A stretch of 64,000 nucleotides of DNA, from positions 248,001-312,000 of the forward strand of contig NC_012028.1 of the NCBI RefSeq assembly GCF_000022205.1, read 5' to 3'. The position numbers and the translations under genes were made by a program. Of this stretch, positions 24,591 through 34,308 are shown in pieces. The notes under the pieces were generated by a model. It saw only the letters and a list, made by a program, of their open reading frames with translations. It searched no databases and was not told the DNA's origin. How positions within the stretch are numbered: position 1 is the stretch's first letter; each line of letters opens with the position of its first letter. This DNA is from Halorubrum lacusprofundi ATCC 49239. Lineage in GTDB: Archaea > Halobacteriota > Halobacteria > Halobacteriales > Haloferacaceae.

Positions 24591-24630
24591 TTAACCAACA
24601 GACTTCGTGTAGGCATCCTGTGTTGGTTAA
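24591..24630. promoter_or_regulatory. Paired TTAACCAAC/GTTGGTTAA box D
   Basis: Arms at 24591-24599 and 24622-24630 are 22 bp apart. They lie upstream of leader element 11, just after the stop of the 73-residue zinc protein. It is the fourth pair of the family. Confidence 0.6.
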
Positions 24631-24651
24631 GGTGTTGTTCAACCGATTATC

Positions 24652-24873
24652 CTACTCGGGGTCTGGTCCGTGACGAGGTGACTGACACACCCGGCACTCC
24701 CACATTGGCTGGCCAGACCATTCGTCATCTGGGAGCGGCTCGAACTCCTGGAACTGATGTTCAGTCGTTCGACCGCACTTGCGACATTCAAGACGTGTTT
24801 TCGAGGGAGCGTTGGGTTGACGATTCTCGGACTGGTCGTCGTCGACGGAACGCTGAAGTGCAATCGCTGGCAC
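24652..24873 (-). CDS. Small zinc-ribbon protein
   Basis: A 73-residue protein with two CxxC knuckles, LECRKCGRTTEHQFQEFEPL and MWECRVCQSPRHGPDPE, spaced as in a zinc ribbon. Function is unknown. The ATG at 24873 is the only upstream start; ATG 24863 is out of frame. From 24874 to 25018 I see no gene, only AT-rich DNA next to the insertion sequence. Confidence 0.62.
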   Translation of the reverse strand: MPAIALQRSVDDDQSENRQPNAPSKTRLECRKCGRTTEHQFQEFEPLPDDEWSGQPMWECRVCQSPRHGPDPE

Positions 24874-25104
24874 TAACCAGACGTGTTAAGTTGCGAATGA
24901 CACAGAATGTTCACGACCTATTTTCACAAGAAATCGCTAAGATATGATCCCTCAAACATGAGTACTCATCAATATTTATCTAGTATACCAATCCAAAATA
25001 GCCAGTTTAAGGTACATAGGCTTTGTTGAAATCCTATTGAACTAACACTTTTAGCAGTGACACAGCTGCTACGTAGATGTGGGAATTGGCTGTTTCTTGA
25101 GCGA

Positions 25105-25278
25105 TTACTCACTTACAACCCGTTTTTTATAGACTAGATATGCTAATGGAAGCATTAGAACATAGATGACGGTAGTCATGGCTAAAAATAGCTCACTAGA
25201 ATCTACTGCTAAACTGTAGAATAGACCGAGTCCAACGAGACCATATGCTACAGCAAGTGTCCAAATTACTTTTGACAT
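25105..25278 (-). CDS. Small membrane protein carried inside the IS
   Basis: A 57-residue protein with two hydrophobic helices (VIWTLAVAYGLVGLGLFYSL and FLAMTTVIYVLMLPLAYLVY) and a basic tail (KKRVVSE). The stretch is much more AT-rich than its surroundings. It lies between the transposase stop and the IS end, on the same strand, so it may ride as a passenger gene. Its function is unknown, and with so short a frame it could also be chance. Confidence 0.45.
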   Translation of the reverse strand: MSKVIWTLAVAYGLVGLGLFYSLAVDSSELFLAMTTVIYVLMLPLAYLVYKKRVVSE

Positions 25279-25337
25279 ACATAATGGGTTAATGCCTGAT
25301 GAGATAACGATTGTGGGACCTTTGCTCTGTACTGATC

Positions 25338-26159
25338 TTAGAGGGCTCGGTCGATATTGTGGACAAGACATCTAAGAACGAGTTCACGGAACTGTTTCCA
25401 CCATTGTCGGGAGCGAACGAAGGCACCGTACTTTCGTTTGAGCGTTGAGTTGACCGTCTCTGATTGACTTCTCTGTCCGTAGAGATCAGCGTCTAAGCGT
25501 GCGTTCCATGCCTTGTGGAGAGATGTGAACTCACGATGCTTAATCAGTGGCCGAACCTCGTGGTGACGGGCAAGTCGTCTGATCTTCTGGTCGTCGTAGC
25601 CTTTGTCACCGAGCAGAATGTCGATGGTCTCGGGGTTGCGTTTGATCAACGATGGAGCGATCTGACTATCGTGTTTTCGTGTCGTCGTCACGTGCAGATC
25701 GAGAATTGCGTTCACTTTCGTATCTACCAACAGCGTCACTTTGAGCTGCTGAATCGTGAGTTCAGCCCGTTTCGTGTAATGTTTTGAGGCGTGACTGCGG
25801 TCGAACCCTGACGCATCAACTCCAACGATTCCACTCGTCGGAAGTAGCGTCGCTGAGAGAGTCAATACAACACGCCATACAGCCATATCAAGCCGATTGA
25901 ACGCCTTACAGAGCGTTGATGGCGTAGGTAGTTCAGTTAATCCAAGAGCTTGACGAATGCGTGGCATCTCGATCAGTTCGTCAAGCAGACCACGATAGGT
26001 CGTGTTCTTCCGAACTTTGAGACACAGTAGAACAACGTGCTGCGGGAGTGTATAGCGGTGTTTAGAAAACTTCGAGGAGTATCGAGAGACTGCTCGGCGT
26101 GCTAGGTGGATCGCCTTCTCAGTAAAACGGAGAATCTGCGACTTCGGGAGGGTCTTCAT
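25338..26159 (-). CDS. IS5-family transposase
   Basis: The 273-residue DDE transposase has GIVGVDASGFDRSHASKHYT (first Asp), ILLGDKGYDDQKIRRLARHH (second Asp) and SQSETVNSTLKRKYG (Glu). The order and spacing are those of the haloarchaeal IS5-type (ISH9-like) enzymes. The frame is complete from ATG 26159 and shows no stop or shift, so the copy could be active. Confidence 0.88.
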   Translation of the reverse strand: MKTLPKSQILRFTEKAIHLARRAVSRYSSKFSKHRYTLPQHVVLLCLKVRKNTTYRGLLDELIEMPRIRQALGLTELPTPSTLCKAFNRLDMAVWRVVLTLSATLLPTSGIVGVDASGFDRSHASKHYTKRAELTIQQLKVTLLVDTKVNAILDLHVTTTRKHDSQIAPSLIKRNPETIDILLGDKGYDDQKIRRLARHHEVRPLIKHREFTSLHKAWNARLDADLYGQRSQSETVNSTLKRKYGAFVRSRQWWKQFRELVLRCLVHNIDRAL

Positions 26160-26218
26160 CTCATGGAATTACACGACAAACATGTAAATCTTCAAGGATT
26201 TCAACAGAGCCCGATTTA

Positions 26219-27610
26219 TCAATGGTGATCGTGAGCGCCCGAGACTGTTGGATCGATCATAGCGAACTCCTCGGGTGTCTCCTCGAAGGCTCGTCGACAC
26301 GCCTTCGAACAGAAATGGTAGGTATCACCATCGTGGATGACGGTTGGACCATCCTCGCCGGTTCGCATTCCACAGACAGGATCCCGGTACTGACCGGGTG
26401 CTCCCAGACCGCGTCGGTACACGTAGAGAAGGAATCCTGAGAGTGCGAACGCGATCAGATTGAGGTAGAACGTATAGTTCAGTTCGAAATAGGTCTGCTC
26501 GCTCGCAGTCATGCCACCAGCGAGATCGGGGACGATCCCTAACACACTAAATAGCTGTTCCATGAGAAACCCCGTGAATGCCATCGTCACGAAGAACACG
26601 CCGAGGATATACAGCATCACACTCCAGCCGTAGTACTTCCGGTAGACGTTGAGCACGGGGACTGTAATGAGGTCGGCATAGACGAAGGCGATCACACCGG
26701 CGAAGCTCACACCGCCACCCCAGAGCGCAACGGCGAACGGGACGTTTCCCATGCTACCGACGAAGCTAATAACAGCGATAGCCACGCCCATGACTGCGTT
26801 CTCAGCGCTGACAAGGATGCCGTCGCCCTGCAAAAACAGCGTGTTCCAGACCCACTGTGGGACGAACACGATGACGAATCCAGAGATCAGAAAGCCCGCT
26901 ATCACGTCCGTGTAGAGCATCGACCACTCCTTGCGATACTGGTTGCCGACCTTGTACCAGCCACCCCACGACAGGAGTTCGTCTCGCCAGCTCCCACTGC
27001 TGGCCACCTCCTGCTGATAGGTCTCCATACAACCCTCCGAACAGAATTTCAGCGTCTCGCCACCATCCGTGACGAGCGAATACTCGTCTCGCCCCTCCAT
27101 TCCGCAGGTCGGATCCTCGGTCACGCCGTGGTCGTGATCTCGCTGATTCAGTTCGGTGCGAACCTCCTCAAAGAGGGTTTCTGGAAGCGTCAACTGGACG
27201 ATCACTGCCATCACTGCGATGAGGATGAGACCACCGAGTAACTCGGCAACGAGGAACTCCCAGCCCAACAGGATCAGGATCATCAATCCGAGTTCGACGA
27301 TGAGGTTCGTCGACGCGAACATGAACGCGAGGAAGTTCACGACGTGGGCACCCTTTTTGAAGAGCCCCTTCCCGATGGCGACCGCACCGAAGCTACAGCC
27401 GCTGCTGGCAGCGCCGAACAGCGTGGCCTTCGTGACACCGGCCATATCGGCATCGCCAAGCACGGCAGCCATTCGTTCTTTCGAGACGTAAACTTGGACG
27501 AGACTGGTGATCACTAATCCCATGATGATCGCCCAGGCGGCTGTCCAGAGGAAGCCGATCCCGATCCGGAGGGCCTCGGCAACCGCTGGTCCCAGTGGTG
27601 CTAACATCAT
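26219..27610 (-). CDS. DUF318/ArsP-type permease with two YHS metal-binding domains
   Basis: This 463-residue membrane protein has the SGCSFGAVAIGKGLFKKGAH motif of DUF318-type permeases and about eight helices in two halves. A YHS/TRASH-like domain sits in the central loop (DPTCGMEGRDEYSLVTDGGE, then FCSEGCMETYQQ). A second is at the C-terminus (DPVCGMRTGEDG, then YHFCSKACRRAFEETPEEFA), followed by a His-rich end (HDHH). YHS domains bind copper or other soft metals. The gene pairs with a SHOCT protein 4 bp upstream, so the operon is probably for export or handling of a toxic metal; the ion is unknown. Confidence 0.83.
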   Translation of the reverse strand: MMLAPLGPAVAEALRIGIGFLWTAAWAIIMGLVITSLVQVYVSKERMAAVLGDADMAGVTKATLFGAASSGCSFGAVAIGKGLFKKGAHVVNFLAFMFASTNLIVELGLMILILLGWEFLVAELLGGLILIAVMAVIVQLTLPETLFEEVRTELNQRDHDHGVTEDPTCGMEGRDEYSLVTDGGETLKFCSEGCMETYQQEVASSGSWRDELLSWGGWYKVGNQYRKEWSMLYTDVIAGFLISGFVIVFVPQWVWNTLFLQGDGILVSAENAVMGVAIAVISFVGSMGNVPFAVALWGGGVSFAGVIAFVYADLITVPVLNVYRKYYGWSVMLYILGVFFVTMAFTGFLMEQLFSVLGIVPDLAGGMTASEQTYFELNYTFYLNLIAFALSGFLLYVYRRGLGAPGQYRDPVCGMRTGEDGPTVIHDGDTYHFCSKACRRAFEETPEEFAMIDPTVSGAHDHH

Positions 27611-27614
27611 CGGT

Positions 27615-27974
27615 TTACGGTTCGGTTTCGAGTCGGTCCCGCCGTCGTTCGTACTCCTCGTCGCTCAGGTCGCCACGTGCGTAGGCAGCCCGAAGCTCCT
27701 TGACTGCAGGGTCAGATGAGTCATCCCCCTTGCGTGTCGCTCGATAGCCGAGGTAGACGGCCCCGGCAATGACGGCGACGAAGAGGAGTTGCATCCCCAC
27801 GCCAATGATGAGCATCCATCCAGACATGCCATCTGCACCCCACATTCCGGTACCCCACATCCCACCCATCATCGGTCCGGCCCACATCATGCCGAACAGG
27901 GGAACGATAATCAGGGCAGCGATGATTGCGAGGACGACCCAGACGAGTTGTCGATCAATTGTATTGGTGGTCAT
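27615..27974 (-). CDS. SHOCT-domain membrane protein 2
   Basis: A 119-residue protein with a first membrane helix, a Met/Gly-rich segment (GMMWAGPMMGGMWGTGMWGA), a second helix and a SHOCT tail (VKELRAAYARGDLSDEEYER). The next gene begins 4 bp after its stop, so the permease is translated with it. The end of the ISH3-type element lies only 6 bp before its ATG at 27974. Its native promoter is therefore gone or lies inside the IS. Confidence 0.8.
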   Translation of the reverse strand: MTTNTIDRQLVWVVLAIIAALIIVPLFGMMWAGPMMGGMWGTGMWGADGMSGWMLIIGVGMQLLFVAVIAGAVYLGYRATRKGDDSSDPAVKELRAAYARGDLSDEEYERRRDRLETEP

Positions 27975-27980
27975 GATAGT

Positions 27981-29360
27981 ATCAGTCGATCACATCGGGT
28001 TAGAGTAAGTGTCTGCTTGGGTGCGGTGTGAAGCCTACCCAGGCAGACAGCGAGATAGAGGAAGAGCACCTGCTTAATTGTGTCGTCAACAGCCTCGACG
28101 AGGAACTTGCGATAGACCTCGGCGAGAATGTCGAGGTCACGACAGAGACGTTGTACGAGGTCCTCGCCGGCGCCAGCGCCGGCGGGACCTCAATCAACCA
28201 CGTCTGCGAAACAACTGACGACTCGCCCCACGCCAATACCGTCCGTGGACATCTCACCGACCAGTTTGAGCTGGACTCCGTTGAGGCGGTTGGGGACACA
28301 CTCCTGCAACGAGATACTCTTGAGACACTGCCGGATCGGCCGGTGGAGGTCGTCGCCGACCTCCACCTGGATCCTTACTACGGTGACGAGGACGAGACAG
28401 AGGCGCTGTACTCCTCGCAGGCTAAACGCGGAACCACGGCGTTTCACGCGTATGCGACGCTCTATGCGCGGGTACGAAACAAGCGGTACACGCTGGCGGT
28501 TCGCCAGTTAGTCGCTGGCGAGACCACCAGCGATGTCCTCGCTGAGTTTCTTGAACTGCTTGACGGCCTTGACCTCGGCGTCAAGGCCGTCTACCTCGAT
28601 CGCGGATTCTACAACAGCACCGGTCTCAAACTGCTGTACGCGCACAACTACGCCTACGTGATGCCGATTGTCAAGTGGGGCGAAACGATTCAGGACGAAC
28701 TCAACAGCGGCTGGAGCCGCGAGATTGAACACGATCTCGCCGGCGAGGTGACGTTTCCTGTGTTCATCGACTGTGTTTACCAGCAAGGACGGTGCGACGA
28801 ACACGGGGTGGCGCGTCACGGCTACGCCGCTGACGCGCCGTTCATCGACACGCCACGAGATGCCCGAAACCACTACAGCAAACGCTTCGGCATCGAGTCG
28901 AGCTACCGATTAGCCAAGCAGAGCCTCGCGTTCACCAGTTCTCAGGATGCTGGACTGCGGCTGGTGATGTTTGTAGTGAGCCTATTGCTTCAGAACAGCT
29001 GGCGGTATCTTCACTGGAGGTACGTGGCGGCGCCCCGCCGCGGGGGGCGCCGCCTCTGGAGATGGTCGTTCACGGAGTTCTGTGAGATGGTGCTGCGGGC
29101 AGCCTGGACAGCGCTTGGTGTGCGCAGGTCTGTTCCAGCGAACCAACCACTCGACGACCGGTTCTTCCGGTAGCTGTCCACCGCTCGGGACAGCAATCGT
29201 GAGTGGCGACACTGTCGCGTCGGCGGCAGTCCGCCGCCGACAGCGACCCCTCACCGCCGAAACTCACCGTCCGTGTCATTTCGAGAATTGACCACGCATC
29301 GAAGACGCAAATTCAACCTCTACTGGAGGGGGTAGAGAATTCTCGATGTGATCGACTGAT
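27981..29360 (+). mobile_element. ISH3-type insertion sequence, about 1380 bp
   Basis: Perfect 17-bp inverted repeats, ATCAGTCGATCACATCG at 27981-27997 and its complement at 29344-29360, enclose one transposase. The length agrees with ISH3-family elements as I remember them. No clear 5-bp target duplication is seen (flanks ATAGT and GCTAG). A GTCGGCGGC/GCCGCCGAC hairpin (29219-29241) follows the transposase gene. Confidence 0.75.
28028..29173 (+). CDS. ISH3-family transposase
   Basis: The 381-residue enzyme has an N-terminal helical region, VEVVADLHLDPYYGDEDETE (first Asp), VKAVYLDRGFYNSTGLKLLY (second Asp) and a C-terminal RFGIESSYRLAKQSLAFTSS (Glu). These are the IS4-like DDE landmarks of ISH3 transposases. 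GTG is the start. The frame is full length. Confidence 0.87.
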   Translation: MKPTQADSEIEEEHLLNCVVNSLDEELAIDLGENVEVTTETLYEVLAGASAGGTSINHVCETTDDSPHANTVRGHLTDQFELDSVEAVGDTLLQRDTLETLPDRPVEVVADLHLDPYYGDEDETEALYSSQAKRGTTAFHAYATLYARVRNKRYTLAVRQLVAGETTSDVLAEFLELLDGLDLGVKAVYLDRGFYNSTGLKLLYAHNYAYVMPIVKWGETIQDELNSGWSREIEHDLAGEVTFPVFIDCVYQQGRCDEHGVARHGYAADAPFIDTPRDARNHYSKRFGIESSYRLAKQSLAFTSSQDAGLRLVMFVVSLLLQNSWRYLHWRYVAAPRRGGRRLWRWSFTEFCEMVLRAAWTALGVRRSVPANQPLDDRFFR

Positions 29361-29514
29361 GCTAGGTCACTACGTAATCGGTTGTGAGAACGGAACGAGG
29401 GATCTGTCGATTACCGCCCCTGATGGAAGTCGTGATGGGTCGGGGTACCGGGAGACGACAGGGCGTGTTCCCCACGAAAACATTAATACGACTGATAGAG
29501 AATAGGTGAGACGA

Positions 29515-32500
29515 ATGGGTGGACTGGTTGATTACGACTACGACTTTTTCGACGAATACCAGTCCGACGTCCTCGCTGATCTACCGTCCATAGAGCAACT
29601 CATCCGATTAGATGATGAGGTCGCTAATAAAGTCACGATGCCCCGATATGAGGGGCCAGTCGATCCGATCGAATGGACATTCTTAGAGAACTATTACAGC
29701 GGCCTATTCGCGGACTTCATTACTGACCGTATTCAGGGTCTCGTCGACACGGAGCCGATCGAGGCAAATCGGGACAGATTCCACGGTTTCCGGGAGGACA
29801 TTGTATCCGTAAATCAGAATCTTCCAGCGCAGCGGGCAGCGCGATCAGGAGTGATTTCGAAGCCTGCAGAAACGGTCCTTCTCAAACGACTGCGACAGCT
29901 TGGCTTCGATCCGAGTGCCTTAGATGTCAGCCACATCGGCAGTGGTGGCGGTCTCTACCTGTTGGAGCTGTTCGTGACCGCCGCCCAGCAAGAAGCTCTG
30001 TCAGATACAGCCCTGTTGACAGCCCTCCTGGACGAAGCCGATTCGCTGGGCAGCATGAGCAAAGAGGCGGCGATGTCCCGCCTGCATCGGCCTGTCCTGA
30101 TGGTCTCCCTGTGGGATAACCAGGAGGAGGGACTCAACGAATGGCTGGACAACGGTCGACACGGGATACTCGAGATGGCGACCGCCACGGGGAAAACTGT
30201 CGCTGGGATCGCCGCCATCGCCGAATGCTGCGGCGTCCTTCCGGAAGACCCCGACCACGAGCCGCGAACCGACGACGCGAAAATCATGATCGTCGCCCAT
30301 TCGAACGCGATCCTCAAGCAATGGGAGCAGGAGATACAGGAGAAGCTCGGGCTCCCAATGCCTGCTGGACAGACGGGTGAACAGGCAGAGAGCGTGTCCT
30401 TTAGCGGTGGGGAAGTCGAGTTCTACACTGCACAGTCCCTCCTACCACGATACGATCGTGATCTCGCCGACCAGTATGATCTCGTCATCTACGACGAAGT
30501 TCACCACTACTCCAACTTAGATGGGTACGGGGCCGCCATCGACAGACCCAATTATCGGGCTGCGATGGGTCTTTCGGCGACGATCGGCGACGACGGTGAA
30601 CTGAAACGAGAGCAGCTCACTGAACTGTTGGGTGACGTCGTCCACACGTACGGGGTTGAGGACGCTCGTCGTGACGGGATCATACCTGAATTTGACTGGA
30701 CGGTACACCCGACGCCGCTCGATCCCTACGAACGGGAAGAATGGGATGAGGCGACAGAGTCGATCTCCGACCAATTCAAGCACATTCGGCGGTCGGCAGC
30801 AACCAAGCGGATTCTCAGACAGGTTCCTGTTCCGTTTACCGAACTCGAAGACCTCGGGGACTTCATTCGCGCACACGAGGCGGCGTCGATGGTCTTTGAC
30901 GACGAGGAGATACCCGATGAATGGTCGAACCTCCAGGCGACGATTCATTCGCGGACCTGGATCCGCCACCGATCACAGCCCAAGATCGAAGAGGCAATCG
31001 AACTGGCGAAGGACTACCTCGAGGATCCGGACCAGCCTGTCAAGCTCGTCATCTTCGCGATGGACATCGACACGGCTGACGAAATCGCAGACCAACTCGG
31101 GGAGGTGTCCGATCATGTCTATCGGGCACACAGCCAGCTTGAGACCTCCTCCAAGAAGAACAACGAGACAGTCCAGCGAAACATCAACAAGTTCGGGAAA
31201 TGCGAGAATGGCGTACTTGTCTCTCCTAAGATGCTAGACGAGGGGATTGACGTCCCGGATGCTGAAGTCGGCATCAACGTCGCGGGGACTAAAACGAAGC
31301 TGCAACTCGTTCAGCGGATGGGACGCGTCCTCCGCAAACACGGCGATCAGCGGCCCCACTTCCACCATTTCATCGCCATGCCCGACGAGAACTACCTCGC
31401 GGGGCTGGACTCGAAGGAGTACGTACAGGAGCTCAACTGGGTGCGGGAACTGGGGGAGACGATCGGAGTGCAGCCGATCATCGAGGAGGCCGGCGTCGAC
31501 GCCGAACTGCTGGAGCGCGCCGAACAGCGTGGGCACGAACTGTGGGCCCGCGATCTGCTTGAGGACCTCGAGGTGGAGACTGTCCAAGGGAACGTCAATC
31601 TGGAACAGCTTCTTGATGAACTGACCGTCGAAGCGACGGAAATCCTGCTGGATGAGTTATGGCTGGAAGGGGAACGAGTGGCGCAGGATGACTGGGAAGC
31701 CGCGATGGAGGCACTTCGTGACTCGGAAGCCCTCTCCGTCGAAGGGCTCCAGCGCGTCTGGTGGCTCTTCCCGCTCTACCGAGAGCGACCGACGGAGTTA
31801 GACGAACTATTGACGGCGTCGTTAAGCGCCCTCTCTGAGGAAGCCTCTTCGACACGACAGTCACAACGAGAGACGGCCACCAACCACGAGGGAACATCGA
31901 GCGACGGTGAGTCGGCTGATGAGAGCACGTCTGGAGAGAGCGATACACACGAGCAGAAGTCGCCATCGTCGACGTCGGAAGACGACGAATCCCGTGAAGA
32001 GACAACCCCGTCGCAAGACTCTGATTCACCAGAGCCCCCCAGTTCCGAATCGACAGAAGACGAGTCACATCTGCAGGTGCCTGAGATCGTGGAAGACGCT
32101 GGCACCGATGTCCAGGTAAGGAGTTCCAGTGTGTTTGACGTGCTGGGGGTCGGAGAGCCGCCCACAGCCATTTCGAGACGGCTGCAAGTCGATCCCGACA
32201 CAGAAGTATCCCTCGACGAGACCCTCCTGACGAGCACGGGCAATGGCGGCCTCTTCTCGACAGGCTATCTGCACCAGCGATCGCTCCAAACGTACCTGCT
32301 GAATGGGGAAGGGGTAATCTTCCTGCTGGCGTCGAAACGCCAGACTCCGGAATACACCGGCCAGCAGCTGCCGGAACTAAACGGGTATCGGGCTATTACG
32401 GCAATTACCCCCACGCGGGCGCTCTGCGTCGTCGGGAATGACCCAGCGAATCAAACCATCCAGATCCGCCACGAGGACGTCACAAGTGTCGACGTTCAGC

Positions 32501-34308
32501 AGGCTGGCCAACTCCTCTGGAAGCATCATGCAATCCGAATCCAGACGAACGACCAGACGCTCAAAATTCCCGACGGTACCGATACTGATCTTGAGGCTGC
32601 TGCGAGATACATTCGTACCGCTGCGTATGAGGAACGGTGTGCCGCAGGCGAGCGGCTCCTCGAATGCTGCGACGTCGTCGCGACCAGTAACGGGTTCACT
32701 ACAGTTGACGCCGTGTTGGACGCAGCCAAGACGCGGTTCCAATCCGCTGTGGACTGGGGCGAGCGGTACGATCTCGATACAGCGAGGGCGGAAGCCGGTG
32801 TGGAGTTCACCAACACCTGTCTCGAGAGAGCTGACCGGCAGGTACGATTCGAGGAATCGCTCACAGAGGCTCAGCGACTCGTCAGTGATGCGCGGACAGC
32901 CTCGATAAACGGCGAGGAAGATCGGGCACAGCAGCAGTACCGTGAGGCGAAGTCAAAGCTTGAGGCGGTGCTGTCCGCCTCAGATGAGAAGCCGAGTTCC
33001 TCGGTGGTGGAAGCCAAACAGCTCCATGCGAAACTTGAGGAGGCTCTTGCGTCGGGAGCCGATAGCAGTGAGAGGGAGAAGAAATCGAGTACTGAGACCG
33101 AGACAGCGGCCACTGAGCAGTCTTCGAAAAGTGATAGCCAACGACCCACGCGGGACGATCTCATCAACGAGCTCCAGACCTTGACAGAGGACCTCGGTGG
33201 CGCTCCAAAGGCACCTGAGATGGACGATCAAGGCTCGTACTCGACTCACGAGTATTATCGGGAGTTCGGATCGTGGAACGATGCACTGGGCGCTGCCGGG
33301 ATCGACCGAAGGGAGTCGCTCCTCGCTGAACTGAAACGTGTTGCTGCTGACATCGGAGAGATCCCGTCAACCACTCAGATCGACGAACACAGTCGATACA
33401 GCTCCGGAATGTATGCCGACGAGTTTGGGACGATAACTGCAGCACGCGAAGCCGCCACCTTCGCCAGCGGTGAAGATTCCGAACAGGAATCGCAAGCCCA
33501 CGATTCGACCGACGAATCACACGGGCAGCCTGACGACAGCGCCACGGCGCCCACCCCAGATTCGGGACCATCCCGGCAGGCACTCATCAACGAGATTCAG
33601 CGTCTTGATGACGGTGAGAACCTCGTTCCGTACGCGTCGGAGATGGATTCTGACGGCGCGTACAAATCGTATGACTGTCTCCAAGAATTCGGCTCGTGGG
33701 ATGAAGCGCTGGAAGCTGCGGGGATAGACAAACGAGAGCGACTCCTTGAGGAACTCCGGCGTGTTCGTGACGAACTCGGACAATTGCCGAAAACGACGGA
33801 GATGAACCATCACGGACGAGTCTCTGCGGGAATGTACGCCAACTTCTTTGGATCGTGGACGGAAGCAACCTCCCTGATTGATGCGAGAGAAGAGTCGACG
33901 AACGAGACGACTGAGTCCGATCCATCTCCCGATACCAGAGAAGAATCGAATTCATCGCCCGTATTGAATGGTGACAGGGATTCCATTCTCACCTGGGAAG
34001 ACATCCCCGGGAACAGTCGGCTTCCGTCTCCAATCGCGGTTCAGGTGAAAGAGAAGAAACCGACGCGGTCGAATCGTGTAGAGGGACGGTATCTGGTCGC
34101 TGATCTCAACGGTAAGGAGTTCGAGCTCAAAGTCTGGCAGAAACATGGGCTCAACATCGAATGGGACGTCGATACGTGGTATGTGCTGCGTGAGGCCAGA
34201 GGAACGGTCTGGGAGAGCGACGGCGAGGTGCACCGACTGCTCGATAGCACGAGGGATCTTACGGCGAGTGAATGTGAAACACGTCCGTCGACGCCGATCA
34301 AGAGATAA
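29515..34308 (+). CDS. Giant SF2 helicase with four HNH-associated repeats
   Basis: This is a 1597-residue protein. Residues ~200-640 are an XPB/UvsW-like SF2 helicase: Walker A ATATGKT (~222-228), DEVHH (327-331), LSAT (353), and QRMGRVLRKHG (600). After ~770 comes an acidic Ser-rich linker, then a domain with FSTGYLHQRSLQTYLLNG. Four ~50-residue repeats start at about 1213, 1267, 1354 and 1408. Each ends in a YxxEFGSWxxALxAAGI-like motif as in homing-endonuclease-associated repeats. The C-terminal ~90 residues hold a further small domain. The ATG at 29515 with the Shine-Dalgarno AGGTGAG is preferred to GTG 29506. Two genes follow closely, suggesting an operon, possibly defensive. Confidence 0.85.
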   Translation: MGGLVDYDYDFFDEYQSDVLADLPSIEQLIRLDDEVANKVTMPRYEGPVDPIEWTFLENYYSGLFADFITDRIQGLVDTEPIEANRDRFHGFREDIVSVNQNLPAQRAARSGVISKPAETVLLKRLRQLGFDPSALDVSHIGSGGGLYLLELFVTAAQQEALSDTALLTALLDEADSLGSMSKEAAMSRLHRPVLMVSLWDNQEEGLNEWLDNGRHGILEMATATGKTVAGIAAIAECCGVLPEDPDHEPRTDDAKIMIVAHSNAILKQWEQEIQEKLGLPMPAGQTGEQAESVSFSGGEVEFYTAQSLLPRYDRDLADQYDLVIYDEVHHYSNLDGYGAAIDRPNYRAAMGLSATIGDDGELKREQLTELLGDVVHTYGVEDARRDGIIPEFDWTVHPTPLDPYEREEWDEATESISDQFKHIRRSAATKRILRQVPVPFTELEDLGDFIRAHEAASMVFDDEEIPDEWSNLQATIHSRTWIRHRSQPKIEEAIELAKDYLEDPDQPVKLVIFAMDIDTADEIADQLGEVSDHVYRAHSQLETSSKKNNETVQRNINKFGKCENGVLVSPKMLDEGIDVPDAEVGINVAGTKTKLQLVQRMGRVLRKHGDQRPHFHHFIAMPDENYLAGLDSKEYVQELNWVRELGETIGVQPIIEEAGVDAELLERAEQRGHELWARDLLEDLEVETVQGNVNLEQLLDELTVEATEILLDELWLEGERVAQDDWEAAMEALRDSEALSVEGLQRVWWLFPLYRERPTELDELLTASLSALSEEASSTRQSQRETATNHEGTSSDGESADESTSGESDTHEQKSPSSTSEDDESREETTPSQDSDSPEPPSSESTEDESHLQVPEIVEDAGTDVQVRSSSVFDVLGVGEPPTAISRRLQVDPDTEVSLDETLLTSTGNGGLFSTGYLHQRSLQTYLLNGEGVIFLLASKRQTPEYTGQQLPELNGYRAITAITPTRALCVVGNDPANQTIQIRHEDVTSVDVQQAGQLLWKHHAIRIQTNDQTLKIPDGTDTDLEAAARYIRTAAYEERCAAGERLLECCDVVATSNGFTTVDAVLDAAKTRFQSAVDWGERYDLDTARAEAGVEFTNTCLERADRQVRFEESLTEAQRLVSDARTASINGEEDRAQQQYREAKSKLEAVLSASDEKPSSSVVEAKQLHAKLEEALASGADSSEREKKSSTETETAATEQSSKSDSQRPTRDDLINELQTLTEDLGGAPKAPEMDDQGSYSTHEYYREFGSWNDALGAAGIDRRESLLAELKRVAADIGEIPSTTQIDEHSRYSSGMYADEFGTITAAREAATFASGEDSEQESQAHDSTDESHGQPDDSATAPTPDSGPSRQALINEIQRLDDGENLVPYASEMDSDGAYKSYDCLQEFGSWDEALEAAGIDKRERLLEELRRVRDELGQLPKTTEMNHHGRVSAGMYANFFGSWTEATSLIDAREESTNETTESDPSPDTREESNSSPVLNGDRDSILTWEDIPGNSRLPSPIAVQVKEKKPTRSNRVEGRYLVADLNGKEFELKVWQKHGLNIEWDVDTWYVLREARGTVWESDGEVHRLLDSTRDLTASECETRPSTPIKR

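Larger units (their letters stand above)
25019..26211 (-). mobile_element. IS5-family insertion sequence, 1193 bp
   Basis: Terminal inverted repeats GGCTTTGTTGAAATCCT (25019-25035) and its partner at 26195-26211 match at 16 of 17 positions. Between them lie a DDE transposase and a small membrane-protein gene. I find no target-site duplication. The right end stops 7 bp from the stop codon of the YHS permease. Confidence 0.85.

Noticed and set aside
33151-33890. Homing endonuclease or intein in the helicase
   Set aside because: Only the HNH-associated repeats are seen. No HNH or LAGLIDADG catalytic motif and no intein splice motifs were found.
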